Below, piece by piece: positions 9,676 through 20,583 of a stretch of 64,000 nt of DNA. Numbering within the stretch: the stretch's first letter is position 1; each line of letters begins with the position of its first letter. This DNA is from Calamus simplicifolius. Lineage: Eukaryota; Streptophyta; Magnoliopsida; Arecales; Arecaceae. Under the pieces are notes generated by a model. The model had not been told where the DNA came from and ran no database searches. It saw nothing but the letters and a program-made list of their open reading frames with translations. The stretch covers positions 745,328-809,327 of the forward strand of contig UESW01004079.1 of assembly GCA_900491605.1 (NCBI GenBank), written 5' to 3'. The translations under genes were made by a program, and so were the position numbers.

Positions 9676-10052
9676 TCAGATTGGCAGATTCCCTCAGGTA
9701 CGCGACTCTTGACGCACAAAACTCTGGAATCATTCCTCTCTCCCGGCAGCTCGTCGGTGCTCTGCCCCTTCTCAGAGCTTCCAATTGACCGCCCCGGAGA
9801 GGCTTCCCGGAGAGATCCACCTCCCCATTGTCTGGTTGATCGCCGATTCCTCCCTCACTGACTTGAGCGTCGGAGGGCCTTCCGCGGAGGACCACCCCCA
9901 GCGTCCCTCCGCGTGTAGGCTTCCTTTTTTGCAGGTCCGCCGCACCCCTCTCCCTGAAGATCGACCGCGCCCGAGTCGGAGGACGGATCCCGGCGGCAAC
10001 AAAATCAAATACCATATCCTTTCCTAACTTAGTTTAAAAAGGCAATACAAAC

Positions 10053-11696
10053 CATGATCAACAGGAGAATACTTTTCAATTGGTAACGATACATTTGTCA
10101 TATTTGAGTCCTCTGTTGATGAATCTTGTACAAACAACTTAGGCAAGTTACTTGTTGCCTCAAAAGAAATGTCAGCCTTTAAAGTACAACTACCAGCAAG
10201 GCTCTCATCCTTGTCAACATGTGCACTGCAAGAAAATAAGCTTTCCTCACTACCAGATACAAGCTTAGAACCACTGTAATACATATCAACTGCTACATTG
10301 ACGTTTCCTTTTGCCTTCTTAAACAAGGACTAAAAGTTCCTCGTCAGCAAGGTTGAAATCAAGGGAAAGTCTTATAAGGAAATAGTAACCGGCAGTGAAC
10401 TTGAATATCAATAAGGTTTGAGAGATACTCTCGGATTAACAGTTTGTGATGTATTGCAATGTTATACTTTAAGTTTGTTTGCTTAATGGAATTAAATACA
10501 TGTTTTATGGATTATTTAAAAAAAATTTCATCAATAATTTTGTTAGGTCAAGGGTGCTGGTGGCTGGGTTGGTAAAGTCTCTTGGTGTAAATTCTTCTAA
10601 TGTTCAGCTGGGCATCTACACAATCTTGTTCTAAAAAAAAAAAAGAAAGAAAGAAAGAAAGAAAAGAGAAAGAGAAAAAGGTGGACCATGTGGAAGAAGT
10701 TGGTACTGTTGTGCTCTACTTTAATCTACTTCCGACGTGTTCTTTTTTCAACCTATTTAATCATTTATTTCCTCCCATTTATAATGTGATGCCTCATTGT
10801 CTTCTCAAATTGTGTCATATTCCAGAGTTATCTTTACCATGTGATAAATGATTCATTTTCCATCTGATTTCCCCCCCTTATTATCAACTTCAGTAAACTT
10901 ATCTGTCTCTTTTCTATCAGTTGAAGTAAAATTACACCTTCAGAATAGATTCTCCCGGAAACATGATTTTGGTTTAATAGATGGATCCTTGTAGCTGTTG
11001 TAAACAGTTCTATAGAATATTTATAAAGAGAAACTAAAGTGGCAAATTCAAAGTCATGCACATCACTTATCCAATGAAACCTTGTTAATTCTACCTCTAG
11101 TACTTGTTTCCCCTTCCCCGTGACATTGTTCAAACCTCTCTTTTGACTCCCCATAGCTTATAATCATGAGCTTGTAGAAAGTAACGACCTCCTGTGTAGG
11201 CTTTTTTACTCAATATCTAACCATTTATAAGACATGCAAAGCATTCATTAATATTTAGCTGCCTCATAATTATATAATAAAGAATTGAAGCTAAGAAAAT
11301 CTGTAAATAAGTCTGCATCTTATTTGTGCTATATTATCAATAGTAAGAAATCAAAAAATAATTCAAAGACAGAAAGATTTACCAGATCATCAGCACTATC
11401 CAGATATATCTGGACCACTGCATCTGCAAAAGCTTGGGTAGTTAAGTTAAGAAATCAAAAAATAATTCAATGACCATTACCCATCCGTAACGAAGATCGA
11501 ATGCTAGGGAATGGAAAGGATTGCAGTGGCTATTGATGGGATATCCACGACTTACAATCAATCTAATTAACAACCCTAACCATTAAATTTAAGGAGATAA
11601 GACAGAACAGAGATTTGCTAGCCAAAATAGGGAACTAGTTGTGGTCTTACCTAGCAGTGATTCCACCACCACCGGCAAAGAGGAAAGCAATGAAAT
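10053..11696 (-). CDS. Host gene exons, possibly DNA ligase (LIG6/LIG1-like); partial
   Basis: The best exon is 10053-10329 (- strand): AG acceptor, 277 bp open frame with FKKAKGNVNVAVDMYYSG and PIEKYSPVDH, then a CATG|GTTTGT donor. The ending fits the conserved YxPxxHACW stretch before the ligase domain of plant DNA ligases, including intron phase (H plus one G). That identity is remembered and tentative. A possible upstream exon is 11383-11423 (AVVQIYLDSADDL), phase-compatible with it. A first exon may end at a CTAG|GTAAGA donor at 11651, following a TATA box at 11721-11729. The next exons would lie beyond element 1, which sits in the intron. It could still be a functional gene. Confidence 0.35.
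10330..11382. other. AT-rich intron-like DNA of the putative host gene
   Basis: AT-rich, with an A-rich GAAA tract at 10629-10667. A short open stretch on the - strand (10834-11154) shows no known domain and is probably chance. Confidence 0.35.
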
Positions 11697-11720
11697 TGGT
11701 TTGCAAAAGAGGTTCGGCCT

Positions 11721-11729
11721 CAATTTATA
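11721..11729 (-). promoter_or_regulatory. Candidate TATA box of the host gene
   Basis: CTATAAATTGAGG on the - strand, about 70 bases before the candidate donor at 11651. A pyrimidine-rich leader follows. Low certainty, because no start codon is evident in that exon. Confidence 0.3.
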
Positions 11730-12045
11730 GTCCAAAACTAAACCTCTCTCCCAACTCTTCTTCGGCCGAGTACGTGGCCAAGCTTTAAGGCGTCGAAACT
11801 TTTGTAGGGTTCCACTTATTGAAGAGAATCAGAGAGAGGGAACGGAGAGATGTAAGATAAGAAGAAGAAGAGGCGATGGGAGAGAAAGGAAGAGGCCATT
11901 ACCGTCATAAGAGTAGGAACATAGGGGGGAATCTCCGCCTCCTTCTCTGGCTCCGTCAAGGTTGCCTAAGAAACCCTAGGCGCGGGCGGATAGAAGGAAC
12001 GACCGGTTGGATAAAAAAAGAAAGATGCGGATAGAAGAAGGAAGG
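11730..12045. other. Upstream region of the putative host gene
   Basis: Holds GA-rich tracts and, on the - strand, CT-rich leader-like DNA with a CCCTAG-type motif. No coding region is supported. Confidence 0.3.
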
Positions 12046-12320
12046 GGTTAGTGACGGAATAATAATTTCGTCACTAATTAGTGATAGAATTAATCCTTCG
12101 TCACTGAATTAGGCACACTGGTATGGAATAATAATTTCATTATAATTTTTTTTAAAAAAAATTAAAATATAAATTTAGTGACAAATAAAAAATTCATCAC
12201 TAATTTGTCACTAAATTAGTGATGGATGACCTTATCCATCACTAAATTAGTGATGGACTGTCTCATCCGTCACTAATTTTGTGATGGATTAGTGATTGAA
12301 GGGCAATCCGTCACTAAATT
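12046..12320. repeat. Palindromic GTCACTAA/TTAGTGAC repeats, left block
   Basis: Degenerate tandem units built on TCACTAATTTAGTGA, interrupted by an AT-rich stretch at 12139-12175. The same units occur at 18180-18705 and 19040-19290. Confidence 0.8.
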
Positions 12321-12485
12321 AGGGATGCGCGGGCAGCCAAGTGCAGTCATGCACAGGCATGTGCAAGCGCAGACACGGTGCTGAGCACGCATAGATACAA
12401 CGCAAGGGGTGCCGGACACAAGCGAGGTTGTGCGGCCGAAGAGACAGGCCGATTGGTGCAAATGTGCGCCGGCCATAGCAGGCGC

Positions 12486-12974
12486 TGTTAGATTAAAACT
12501 GTACGGGGAATTTGGATTTGAGGCGTGAATGAACACTTTCCTTTTAGTGTTTATTTGCTCCCACTAAAGATTGCAAATGGGAATCCGCAAAAACACTTCA
12601 GGATACAACAAATCTAAGATTATTGTTTGCAAGCAATAATCTTCTGTTGAGAACATCCTTATCTTTATAGAGAATTTAAAACGGTCGGAATGTGAATGGT
12701 TGTATCCAAGAGATACATCTTTTGGGCATAACCGAATTTTATTTCAAAAAAAAATAAAAAAGGAACCGCAGAAATTAAATTCGGCTTGATTGACTTTCAT
12801 GCCCAAGATGCCCCAAGTGCCCAAGTGCCCATCTTTGACTTTAAATATATATTATAGGCCCAACTCATCCACAAAAGAAAGAGTCCACCAATATATATAA
12901 ATAAGTATACAATTCTCTAGTTATTCCATGTGGGACTAATCCCATTCACATCCTTCACACAAACTACACTTACA
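12486..12974 (-). repeat. 3' LTR of copia element
   Basis: TGTTAGATTAAAACTG ... CACTTACA on the + strand. Closely matches 17528-18028, differing by point changes and small indels. Confidence 0.93.
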
Positions 12975-13516
12975 ATCCTCCACTTAGTTTGTGTAAACTC
13001 GGAATAGTCATAGACATAGCTAAACGCATACTTAAAGGTAACTTTCGTTTTAAACCTTTAGTTAGTGTAAGTAATTCAAGACATTAGCAAAATCACAAGT
13101 GGCCCAAGCTTAAACTGTGATTCTTTCCGCTAAATCGGAATTGCCACACATGCATTGCTACATATGACTTTTTTTAAAGTAGTTCTCATAATAATCAGCA
13201 CTATTAAGGCCATGTGCTACATCCTGATTTCATGAACATTTACAAAGTTTTATTTACTTTGCTAGAAGCGGCACCACTCCTCATGCTCATATAGGTGAAA
13301 TAATTTCATTAAGAGTGTTTGTATTACACTCACCCTCTTATAATCATGGTACTAACTTGCTAACTAGCAAGACCTAGCACTCAAACCCTTATCATTAACT
13401 TGTTATTACCCATTAAACTTCTAACTTAGTGTTAATACTAATATAGAAGTTGGGTTCCCACTAAAGATAAGTTTAGTTGAAGGATTGTCAACCCATTTCA
13501 GCATCAGTACTCCTTA
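12975..13516 (-). other. 3' untranslated part of copia element
   Basis: Lies between the RNase H stop region and the 3' LTR. The purine-rich CTAAGTGGAGGAT next to the LTR (12975-12987, - strand) is the likely polypurine tract. No gene is seen. Confidence 0.5.
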
Positions 13517-14385
13517 CTAAGTCTCTTGCGAGATCTTTAGTAAACGGATTGCTAGATTTTTACAAGACCTCACATAGGTAATAGTTATTATACCATCAGT
13601 GATTAATTGTCTCACATATTCATGCCTTAAACTTATATACCTTGACTTCCCATTATATATCTTACTGAGCGCTCTTGACATAGTAGCTTGACTATCACAA
13701 TGCAAGGAAATAGATGGCATCGGTTGTGGCCACAGCTCTATATCTAGTAACAAATTTCTCAGCCATTCAGCTTCCTTGCCTGCTGCTACTAAGGCAATAA
13801 ACTCTGACTCCATGATCGAATGCGTTATATGTTTGCTTCTTGGAAGCCTAGGAGACAGCACCGCCTCCTAATGTAAATATCCATCCAGAAGTCGACATTT
13901 TGTCATGAGTACTTGTTATCCAACTAGCGTCGGAATAACCTTCTAACACAGCTGAAAGCTATTATAAAACAATCCCAAGTCTTTAGTCCTTTTAAGATAT
14001 CCAAGAACTCTTGTGATCGCTTTCCAATGCATTACTCCTGGATTTTTAGTGAATCTCGAAAGTTTACAAACTGCAAAAGCTATATCAGGTCTAGTGCAAT
14101 GCATAGCATACATTAGACTTCCTATAGCACTAGCATACTCGACTTGAGCAATAGCTCTACCAGAATTTTTAGTCAAATGAATAGAAACATCATAAGGAGT
14201 GTTTGCCTCCTTAATATATAATGATTAAACTTGGTTAATATTTTCTCAATATAATGAGATTGACAAAGTGCAAAACCCCCACTATGTCTCTTAACTTTGA
14301 CACCTAAGATCTTGTCTACCTCAGCTAAGTCTTTCATTTGAAATTTTGCAGAGAGATAAGCCTTAGTATCATTTACTCCACCCAT
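13517..14385 (-). pseudogene. Copia RT C-terminus and RNase H
   Basis: Starts after the YVDD motif with TKAYLSAKFQMKDLAEVDKI and continues IGSLMYAMHCTRPDIAFAV and LGYLKRTKDLGL, all standard copia RT C-terminal blocks. RNase H follows (13861-13517) with IMESEFIALVAAGKEAEWL, HCDSQATMSRA and YNGKSRYISLRHEYVRQLI. Frameshifts lie near 14176-14220, 13900-13940 and at the 3' end. RNase H removes RNA from the hybrid formed during reverse transcription. Confidence 0.88.
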
Positions 14386-15103
14386 GTTATACCTATTATA
14401 AGCATGTCATCAACATAAAGACATATAATTACACCAAAGTTTTATGTGAATTTAGAATAAATGCATCTATCAGCACCATTATGCTTGAAACCATATTCTA
14501 AAATCACCGAATCAAATTTTTCATGCCATTTCTTTGGAGCTTGTTTTAAACCATATAATGATTTTGTTAGCTTACATACTTTATGCTCATTTCCTGGTAG
14601 AACAAAACCCACAGGTTGTTCCATATACACTTCTTCATCTAGATCACCATTCAAGAAAGCTGTATTAACATCCATTTGATGAATACATAAGTTATAAATG
14701 GATGCTAATGCAAACAACAATCTTATAGAAGTAATCCGAGCAACAAGAGCATAAGTATCAAAATAGTCAAAGCCTCTTTTTGCCGAAAACCTTTAGCCAC
14801 CAATCTTGCTTTGAAGAGATTACCATCTTTTATTTTAAATATCCATTTACATCCAATAGGTTTATAATTAGGAGGTGGATCAACCAAAACCCGTGTACCA
14901 TTTGATAATAAAGAATCCATTTCATCATTTATAGCTTCTTTCCAGAAAGATGAATCTCTTGAAGCCAAAGCTTCATTATACGTCTTAGGAGTTATATCCT
15001 CCTCTACATTTAATAAGATAAGAATCTTATTAAGTGCATTATTATTTCTATCACCTTCCACAAGAAAAACAATAGCTTGAGAGGAAATGAAATCAGGATC
15101 CAA
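14386..15103 (-). pseudogene. Copia reverse transcriptase core
   Basis: Visible blocks are NDEMDSLLSNGT, YKPIGCKWIFKIK, ARLVAKGFRQKE, QMDVNTAFLNGDLDEEVYM, and SLYGLKQAPKKWHEKFD. The catalytic Y-V-D-D lies at 14405-14416. Frameshifts near 14440 and 14730-14770 separate the blocks. An acidic hinge with a degraded frame (15010-15222) joins it to the integrase. Confidence 0.9.
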
Positions 15104-15227
15104 TACTTTTTCTTTTCTAGTTCTTTGGCTTCTCCTATATCCACTTGTTCTTGAATTTTAGTATTTTTGTTATCAACAAGTAAAGGAGAACTAGAACTAC
15201 CAGGAATATTGGTTTCATTCACACCAC

Positions 15228-16669
15228 CTAATAATGATTTAGATGTTGACTTATTCGTGGAATCATCACGAGTTTTATATTTTCAAGAAATTGAACATCT
15301 CTAGATTCCACAATTACATTAGACTCCAAGTCTAACAACCTATAGGCTTTGGAATTTTCAGCATATCCTACAAATATACTTTTCATAGCTCGTGGCCCTA
15401 ACTTTGTTCTTTTAGGATCTGGAACTCTATAAAAAGCTAAACAACCCCAAACCCGAATATAACTTAAATTTGGTTTTTTACCATTCCATAATTCGTAAGG
15501 GGAAGTCTTTGTAATCTTTGAGGGTATTCCATTATGCACATGGCAAGCACTAAGTAATGCTTCACCCCAAAGGTTCAAGGGAAGCTTAGAACTTAGCAAC
15601 ATTGAATTCACCATATCCACAAGGTTCTATTCTTTCTCTCAGCCAATCCATTCTGTTGTGGAGTATAAGGAGAAGTTCTTTGATGTATTATTCCATGTTC
15701 TTCACAAAAAGAAGTAAATACAGCAGGGAAATATTCTCCACCTCTATCACTTTTAAGTATTTTTATTTTCTTTTCCTTTTGATTTTGATAATTGATTTAT
15801 ACAATTTAAACTTGTCGAACACTTCATCTTTATGCTTCATAAGATAGACATAGGTATACCTAGAGTAATCATCAATGAATGTGGCGAAATATCTATTTCC
15901 TCCTCTAGTCAAATTTCCATTTAATTCACATATATTCGAATGAATAATTTGTAAAATTTCAGAATTTCTTTCGGACTTAGGAAATGGTAATTTAGTCATC
16001 GTAGCTTGAATGCAAATTTCACACTTATCATGGTTATCATTTTCGTATGTTATGTAACCATTTTTAGCCATAAACTTAAGTGATCTAAAATTTACATGTG
16101 CTAAGCGTGAATGCCATAAATTAATTGATGAACCAACCATATAAATAGAAACACTCTTATTATTATTAATAACAACAGAGTTTACAGAAAGTTTGAACAT
16201 TCCATCATAAGCATATCCCTTCCCAACAAAGACCCCATTATTTGAGAGGATAAGTTTGTCGGATTCTAAAACAGTCTTGAATCCTCCTCTACAAAGCAGA
16301 TTTGCAGAAATTAAATTCTTCCTAATTTCTGGTACATGAAGAACATTAATTAAAGTTAACTTCTTTCCCGAAGTAAAATGGATTTCGATGGTTCCTTTGC
16401 CATGAACTTTGACAGCATTATTATTTCCCATCAACACTTCATGTCCTTGAGCAGCAACTTCATAATTCTTGAATTGATTCTTATAATTGAATATTGAAAA
16501 GTTGCACCCGAATCAAACCACCAATCATTGGTGTTGTAGACAGAAGCCATATGCACTTCGGTTACCATTGAAATTTTCATTTTAGAAACCATAGCAACAA
16601 GATTTTGTAACTCTTTCTCTTGTGCTTTAGCCACATTAACTTTGCCACTAGAGCCAGCATGATCATTCT
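15228..16669 (-). pseudogene. Copia protease and integrase
   Basis: The protease active site WWFDSGAT is at about 16500-16525. The GAG-pre-integrase zinc finger has LWHSRLAHVN and KCEICIQA (about 16130-16000). The integrase core has ATFIDDYSRYTYVYLMKHK (about 15890-15830), a frameshifted segment near 15640-15760, and then LWGEALLSACHVHN, SPYELWNGKKP and VWGCLAFYRVP (15580-15410), the copia-type integrase C-terminus. Several frameshifts are present. Confidence 0.9.
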
Positions 16670-17496
16670 TCATTTTCTTCCAGAATCTGCACTCCTTTTT
16701 GAAGTGCCCTTTCTTCTTGCAATAGAAACAAGTCTTATTCTTCTTGGAATCGCTTGAACTTGATTAAGGATTCTTCCTCTTATTTCCAGATTTGTTCCCA
16801 AATTTATTTCAGCCTTGTTGACATCAACAAAATTCACTTTGGAATCAGATTCTACTGCAAGCCTTTTACCATCTCGAATTCTTGTTTCTTCTTCAATTCT
16901 GAGATGTTTTTGCAATTGTTCCAAAGTGAAACTTTCAGAAGAATGCAACAACTTCTTCCTATAATCATTCCAAGATGGAGGAAGTTTGGCAATTATAGCC
17001 CCTACTTGTAATGGTTCACCAACATCAACTTTACATCTTTCAATTTGGATACTAGAATTTGTAATTCATGCACTTGATCCAAAACCGAAATGTTATCAAC
17101 CATATTGAATTCAAAAATTTGTAGTGCAAGAAACTTATCTGCTCCTTGTTTTTTGGTGTTGTATTTGAATTCCAAAGCATTCCAGATTTCTCTAGGAGAC
17201 TGAACCAAAGTGAACAAGTCATATAGACGATCTGAAAGAGTGTTGAGATTGTGTCCTCGGCATAGCAATTCATCCTCTTGACGTTTTGAACGTTCCTTCT
17301 TAACATCTTCGGTTTCATCAGAAGAAAGGATTGGAATTTGTGGCAAGTTCGGATCTAACACATATCCAACCTTCAAAGCAGTAAGGAAGAACATCATCTT
17401 ATCCTTCCAACGAGTATAATTAGTGCCATCAAAATGATCAAGTTTTATGAAGTCTTGGTTCATGACTTTGAATGCAGAATCAATTCGGTTTTCCAT
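16670..17496 (-). pseudogene. Copia gag
   Basis: The ATG at 17496 begins a UBN2-type gag with LDHFDGTNYTRWKDKMMFFL near the N-terminus, the usual copia capsid signature. A stop at 17002 and frame changes split it. A CCHC zinc knuckle (CFYCKKKGHFKKEC, about 16735-16690) follows in another frame. The start codon is only about 31 bases from the LTR, unusually close for a plant copia element. Confidence 0.88.
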
Positions 17497-17507
17497 TGAT
17501 GAACAAA

Positions 17508-17603
17508 GGAGATAAACACTAAAAGATTGTTAGATTAAAACTGTACGGGGAATCTGGATTTGAGGCGTGAATGAACACTTTCCTTTTAGTGTTTATTTGC
17601 TCC
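17508..17603 (-). other. Leader/LTR inverted repeat in place of a tRNA primer site
   Basis: The 18 bases 17508-17525, immediately inside the 5' LTR, pair with 17583-17603 inside the LTR: 14 contiguous pairs, a 3-base bulge, then 4 more. In element sense the leader reads CTTTTAGTGTTTATCTCC. No TGG-initiated primer-binding site (usually TGGTATCAGAGC in plant copia elements) is present between LTR and gag. Confidence 0.7.
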
Positions 17604-18028
17604 TACTAAAGATTGCAAATGGGAATCTGCAAAAACACTTCAAGATACAATAAATCCAAGATTATTGTTTGCAAGCAATAATCTTCTGTTGAGAACATCC
17701 TTATCTTTATAGAGAATTTAAAACAGTTGGAATTTGAATGGTTGTATCCAAGAGATATATCTTTTGGGCGTAACTGAATTTTATTTCAAAAAAAAGATAA
17801 AAAAGGAACAGCAGAAATTAACTGCAAAAATTAAATTCGGCTTGATTGACTTTCATGCCCAAGATGCCCAAGTGCCCAAATGCCATCTTTGACTTTAAAT
17901 ATATATTATAGGCCCAACTCATCCACAAGAGAAAGAGTCCACTAATATATATAAATAAGTATCCAATTCTCTAGTTATTCCATGTGGGACTAATCCCATT
18001 CACATCCTTCACACAAACTACACTTACA
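17528..18028 (-). repeat. 5' LTR of copia element
   Basis: 501 bp, same limits as 12486-12974. A CTCTATAAAGATAAGG motif on the - strand (TATAAAG, about 17705-17711) is a likely TATA box, placing transcription start near 17675. Confidence 0.93.
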
Positions 18029-18179
18029 AGCGCGTGCAGGCCATGGCAGGTGCACGTGCAGACTGAGTAGCAGACGCGCATAGCACGCGCCGAGAGGCGG
18101 ACACGTAGCTGGGATTGCGCATGGGAGGCAGCGCACGTAACTGGCACATGCGGACGCGGCTTTTTTCGTCACAATTTTT

Positions 18180-18705
18180 TTTAAAAAAATTAGAATATAA
18201 ATTTAGATAGACAATCCGTCACTAATTCGTCAGTGATGGATTAGTGACGGAAGGATAATCCATCACTAATTTAGTGACGAATTGCCCCATCCGTCACTAA
18301 TCCACGACGGAAGCAAAATTCATCACTAATTTAGTGACGGATTGCTCTTCCATCACTAATTTATGGCGAATTAGTGACGGAAGTAAAATTAGTGATGGAT
18401 TGCCCTTCCGTCACTAATTCGTTACTAAATTAGTGACAGATTGCCCTTCCATCACTAATCCGTCACTAAATTAGTGACAGATTGCTCCATCCGTCACTAA
18501 TTTAGTGACGGATTGCTCTTCCGTCACTAATTTTATGACGGATTAGTGATGGAAGGGCAATCCGTCACTAAATTAGTGATGGATGACCTTGTCCATCACT
18601 AAATTAGTGACGGACTATCCTATCCGTCACTAAATTAGTGATGGATTGCTCTTCCGTCACTAATCCATTATAAAATTAGTGATGGAAGAGCAATCTGTCA
18701 CTAAA
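18180..18705. repeat. Palindromic GTCACTAA/TTAGTGAC repeats, middle block
   Basis: More than 20 units built on CCGTCACTAATTTAGTGACGG, each self-complementary, separated by ATTGC(C/T)C(T/C) spacers. An almost unbroken run over about 520 bp. Confidence 0.9.
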
Positions 18706-19039
18706 TTAGGGATGCGCGCACAACCAAGTGTAGTCACGCACAGGCTCATGCAAGCGCAGACACGGCGCTGGGCACGCATAGACATGACGCAAGAGGCGCC
18801 GGACATAGGTGAGGTTGTGCGGCCGAAGAGACAAGTCGATTGGTGCAAATGCGCGTGGGCCATAGCAGGCGCGTGCGCAGGCCATGGCAGGCGTACGTGC
18901 AGGCCGAGTAGTAGACGTGCATAGCATGCGCCGAGAGGCGGACACATGGCTGGGATGCGCATTGGAGGCGGCGCACGTAACTGGCACATGCGGACGCAGC
19001 TTTTTTTATCATAATTTTTTTTTAAAAAAATTAGAGTAT
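18706..19039. repeat. GC-rich core of the duplicated CACTA-like unit, second copy
   Basis: Near-copy of 12320-12485 joined to 18029-18175, including the AAGCGCAGACACGG, GGTTGTGCGGCCGAAGAG and GCGGACAC blocks. Short open frames in it are not coding. It shows the empty insertion site of the copia element. Confidence 0.8.
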
Positions 19040-19406
19040 AAATTTAGATAGGCAATCCGTCACTAATTCGTCACTAATTTAGTGACGGATTGCCTTTCGT
19101 CACTAATTTGTGATGGATTAGTGATGGAAGGATAATCCGTCACTAATTTAGTAACGGATTGCCCCATCCGTCACTAATTTGTGATGGATTAGTGACGGAA
19201 GAAAATTCGTCACTAAATTAGTGATGGATATGATAGTCCGTCACTAATTTAGTGACGGTTTAATGACGAATAAACTAATTTGTTACTAATTTTAATTTTT
19301 ATCACTATTTTGTTACTAAATCATCATAATTTAGTAACAAAAATTTTTATTACTAATTTTTATCATTATTTTAATTTTAAATTTTTTTTTTTTTTTTTTT
19401 GTAGTG
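19040..19406. repeat. Palindromic repeats, right block and terminus
   Basis: TCACTAATTTAGTGA-type units to about 19290, then AT-rich DNA, a ~20-base T run and GTAGTG at 19401-19406, the candidate CACTA right end. The next three bases are AAG, the size of a CACTA target duplication. Confidence 0.6.
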
Positions 19407-19998
19407 AAGTATTTTTATCTTGCCTCGTCCGGCCAAAAGCCCAACCTATTACCGGATTCCAAACGGCTGCATGATAAGCTCTGGCATATAGGTCATCTCA
19501 ACACACCAGGTTACTTATACCATAATAATGCGTCTAATAGTCGCCAGTTGGATCCAAAGGTGGCCCAGGTGGCATATGGGCGAGATTTAACTAAGAATAA
19601 AAATAATCTTCGTCTTGAAACAAATCTGCCATCATAATTACGGCAGTCGGAAGGGATGATCGTGTCCCGTAAGGGGGTCCACAGAAACGAAGGGTCTAGA
19701 TCGTGCCTCGCGGCCGATGGCGGGTGGCGTGCAGTGCAAAACATAATTTTGTGGCATCGATGTCCAATGGAACGCACCAACGGGAAGGGGAAATGCCCTC
19801 CTAATAATGGACAGCTTACTTGCCGGCGAAGCACATGAAGGCCTCTTAAAGAGAAAATTTTATAATATTTAGCTGATATGTTAATTATATGCCACTAAAG
19901 AGTAAAGAGAGAAAAGAAGAATACGAATAAAAATATTTTATGCAAATAATGTAACAGTGGTGCAATTTAGTGGAAAACAGCGGTCCAGCGCTGGTTTG

Positions 19999-20050
<52 letters not shown>

Positions 20051-20583
20051 TCGTGGACCCATCAGAGAGAGTGGATTAATACTGGAATTGTTTGGTGCCA
20101 ATGAAAAGGCCATGTGTTGGGCAAATTCGATAGCGAGCAGAATCAATGCCATGCATCTAGGAATTTATGCATGATGGCAGCTGTTGCAATCTCTGTTGAT
20201 GAATTGTTTGCCTAGGATGAACTTTTTCTACGTCTCTACTCCTCCATCTCATAGGTAATGAGATTATGGGAAGGAGGAAAAATTATTAGATGCATTTCTG
20301 GCTAGAGCGAATCCTACTTCGAGCGTTTCTATGGTTAATAAAGTGCTGAATAGATCAATATACTTTTTAATTTGAAAACGTTGAGATATAAAACTTTGAA
20401 TAATTTGCTTCCTGATTCATTTTCCAATCAACGATGTAGGGACAAATAAAGATAATTTGGACTTCCCTTTGATTGTTGGATCAAATTTACGGCAATGCTT
20501 TCCTTGGATCAAATCTTCATATGCACTCACTGCCAAATTCGTACGTATGATGATGACAAAGTTATAATTTGACACTAGTTACT
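19407..20583. other. Unassigned DNA with an (ATT)n microsatellite
   Basis: No gene is recognised; short open frames at 19404-19838 on both strands lack known domains. A perfect (ATT)n tract of about 17 units lies at 19999-20048. Confidence 0.4.

Larger units (their letters stand above)
1..10001 (+). mobile_element. Tat-lineage Ty3/gypsy retrotransposon, element 1 (5' end outside window)
   Basis: The order protease, reverse transcriptase, RNase H, second RNase H, integrase, long 3' region and 3' LTR is all on the + strand. The second RNase H, the long 3' region with tandem repeats, and the antisense genes are traits of the plant Tat lineage (Tat, Grande, Ogre type). The 5' LTR and gag lie upstream of the window. 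All coding parts carry stops and frameshifts. Element 2 at the right of the window is a second member in the opposite orientation and defines the LTR limits by comparison. Lineage assignment is from remembered family traits. Confidence 0.88.
8920..10001 (+). repeat. 3' LTR of Tat element 1
   Basis: It starts TGTTGGGGGGTAAAACCG and ends GGCGGCAACA, about 1,082 bp. Both ends match element 2: its LTR starts TGTTGAGGGATAAAATCG on the - strand at 49773 and ends CAACAACA at 26888. It contains tandem array A4, a TATA box, and the GGGGGTGG(T/C)CCTCCGCGG-type 3' part that recurs at 20584-20945, 26888-26997, 48757-49773 and 63308 onward. The 5 bases after it (AAATC) would be the target duplication; the partner is outside the window. 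Confidence 0.88.
12486..18028 (-). mobile_element. Ty1/copia retrotransposon, - strand, nested in CACTA-like repeat
   Basis: Two LTRs (489 and 501 bp, TG...CA) bound gag, protease, integrase, RT and RNase H in copia order on the - strand. The flanks GGCGC (12481-12485) and AGCGC (18029-18033) are a 5 bp target duplication with one change. The uninterrupted site is visible in the second repeat copy near 18868 (AGGCGCGTGC). Frames are broken throughout, so it is not autonomous now. The leader lacks a tRNA primer site. Confidence 0.93.
12046..19406. mobile_element. CACTA-like DNA element remains with palindromic subterminal repeats
   Basis: The right edge reads TTTTTTGTAGTG at 19395-19406, the reverse complement of a CACTACAAAAAA terminus. 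It is preceded by hundreds of bases of TAGTGACGGA-type repeats such as those near the ends of plant CACTA (En/Spm) elements. A GC-rich core (about 310 bp) and its flanking repeats occur twice: 12139-12485 plus 18029-18171, and 18172-19010. No transposase is present. I could not find a matching CACTAC left end, so the left limit is only where the repeats begin. Confidence 0.45.

Noticed and set aside
12273..12536. Short Cys/Ala-rich frames in the GC-rich core (also 17990-18172 and 18660-19012)
   Set aside because: They recur only with the CACTA-like repeat, have no domain, and are read in several frames of the same DNA.
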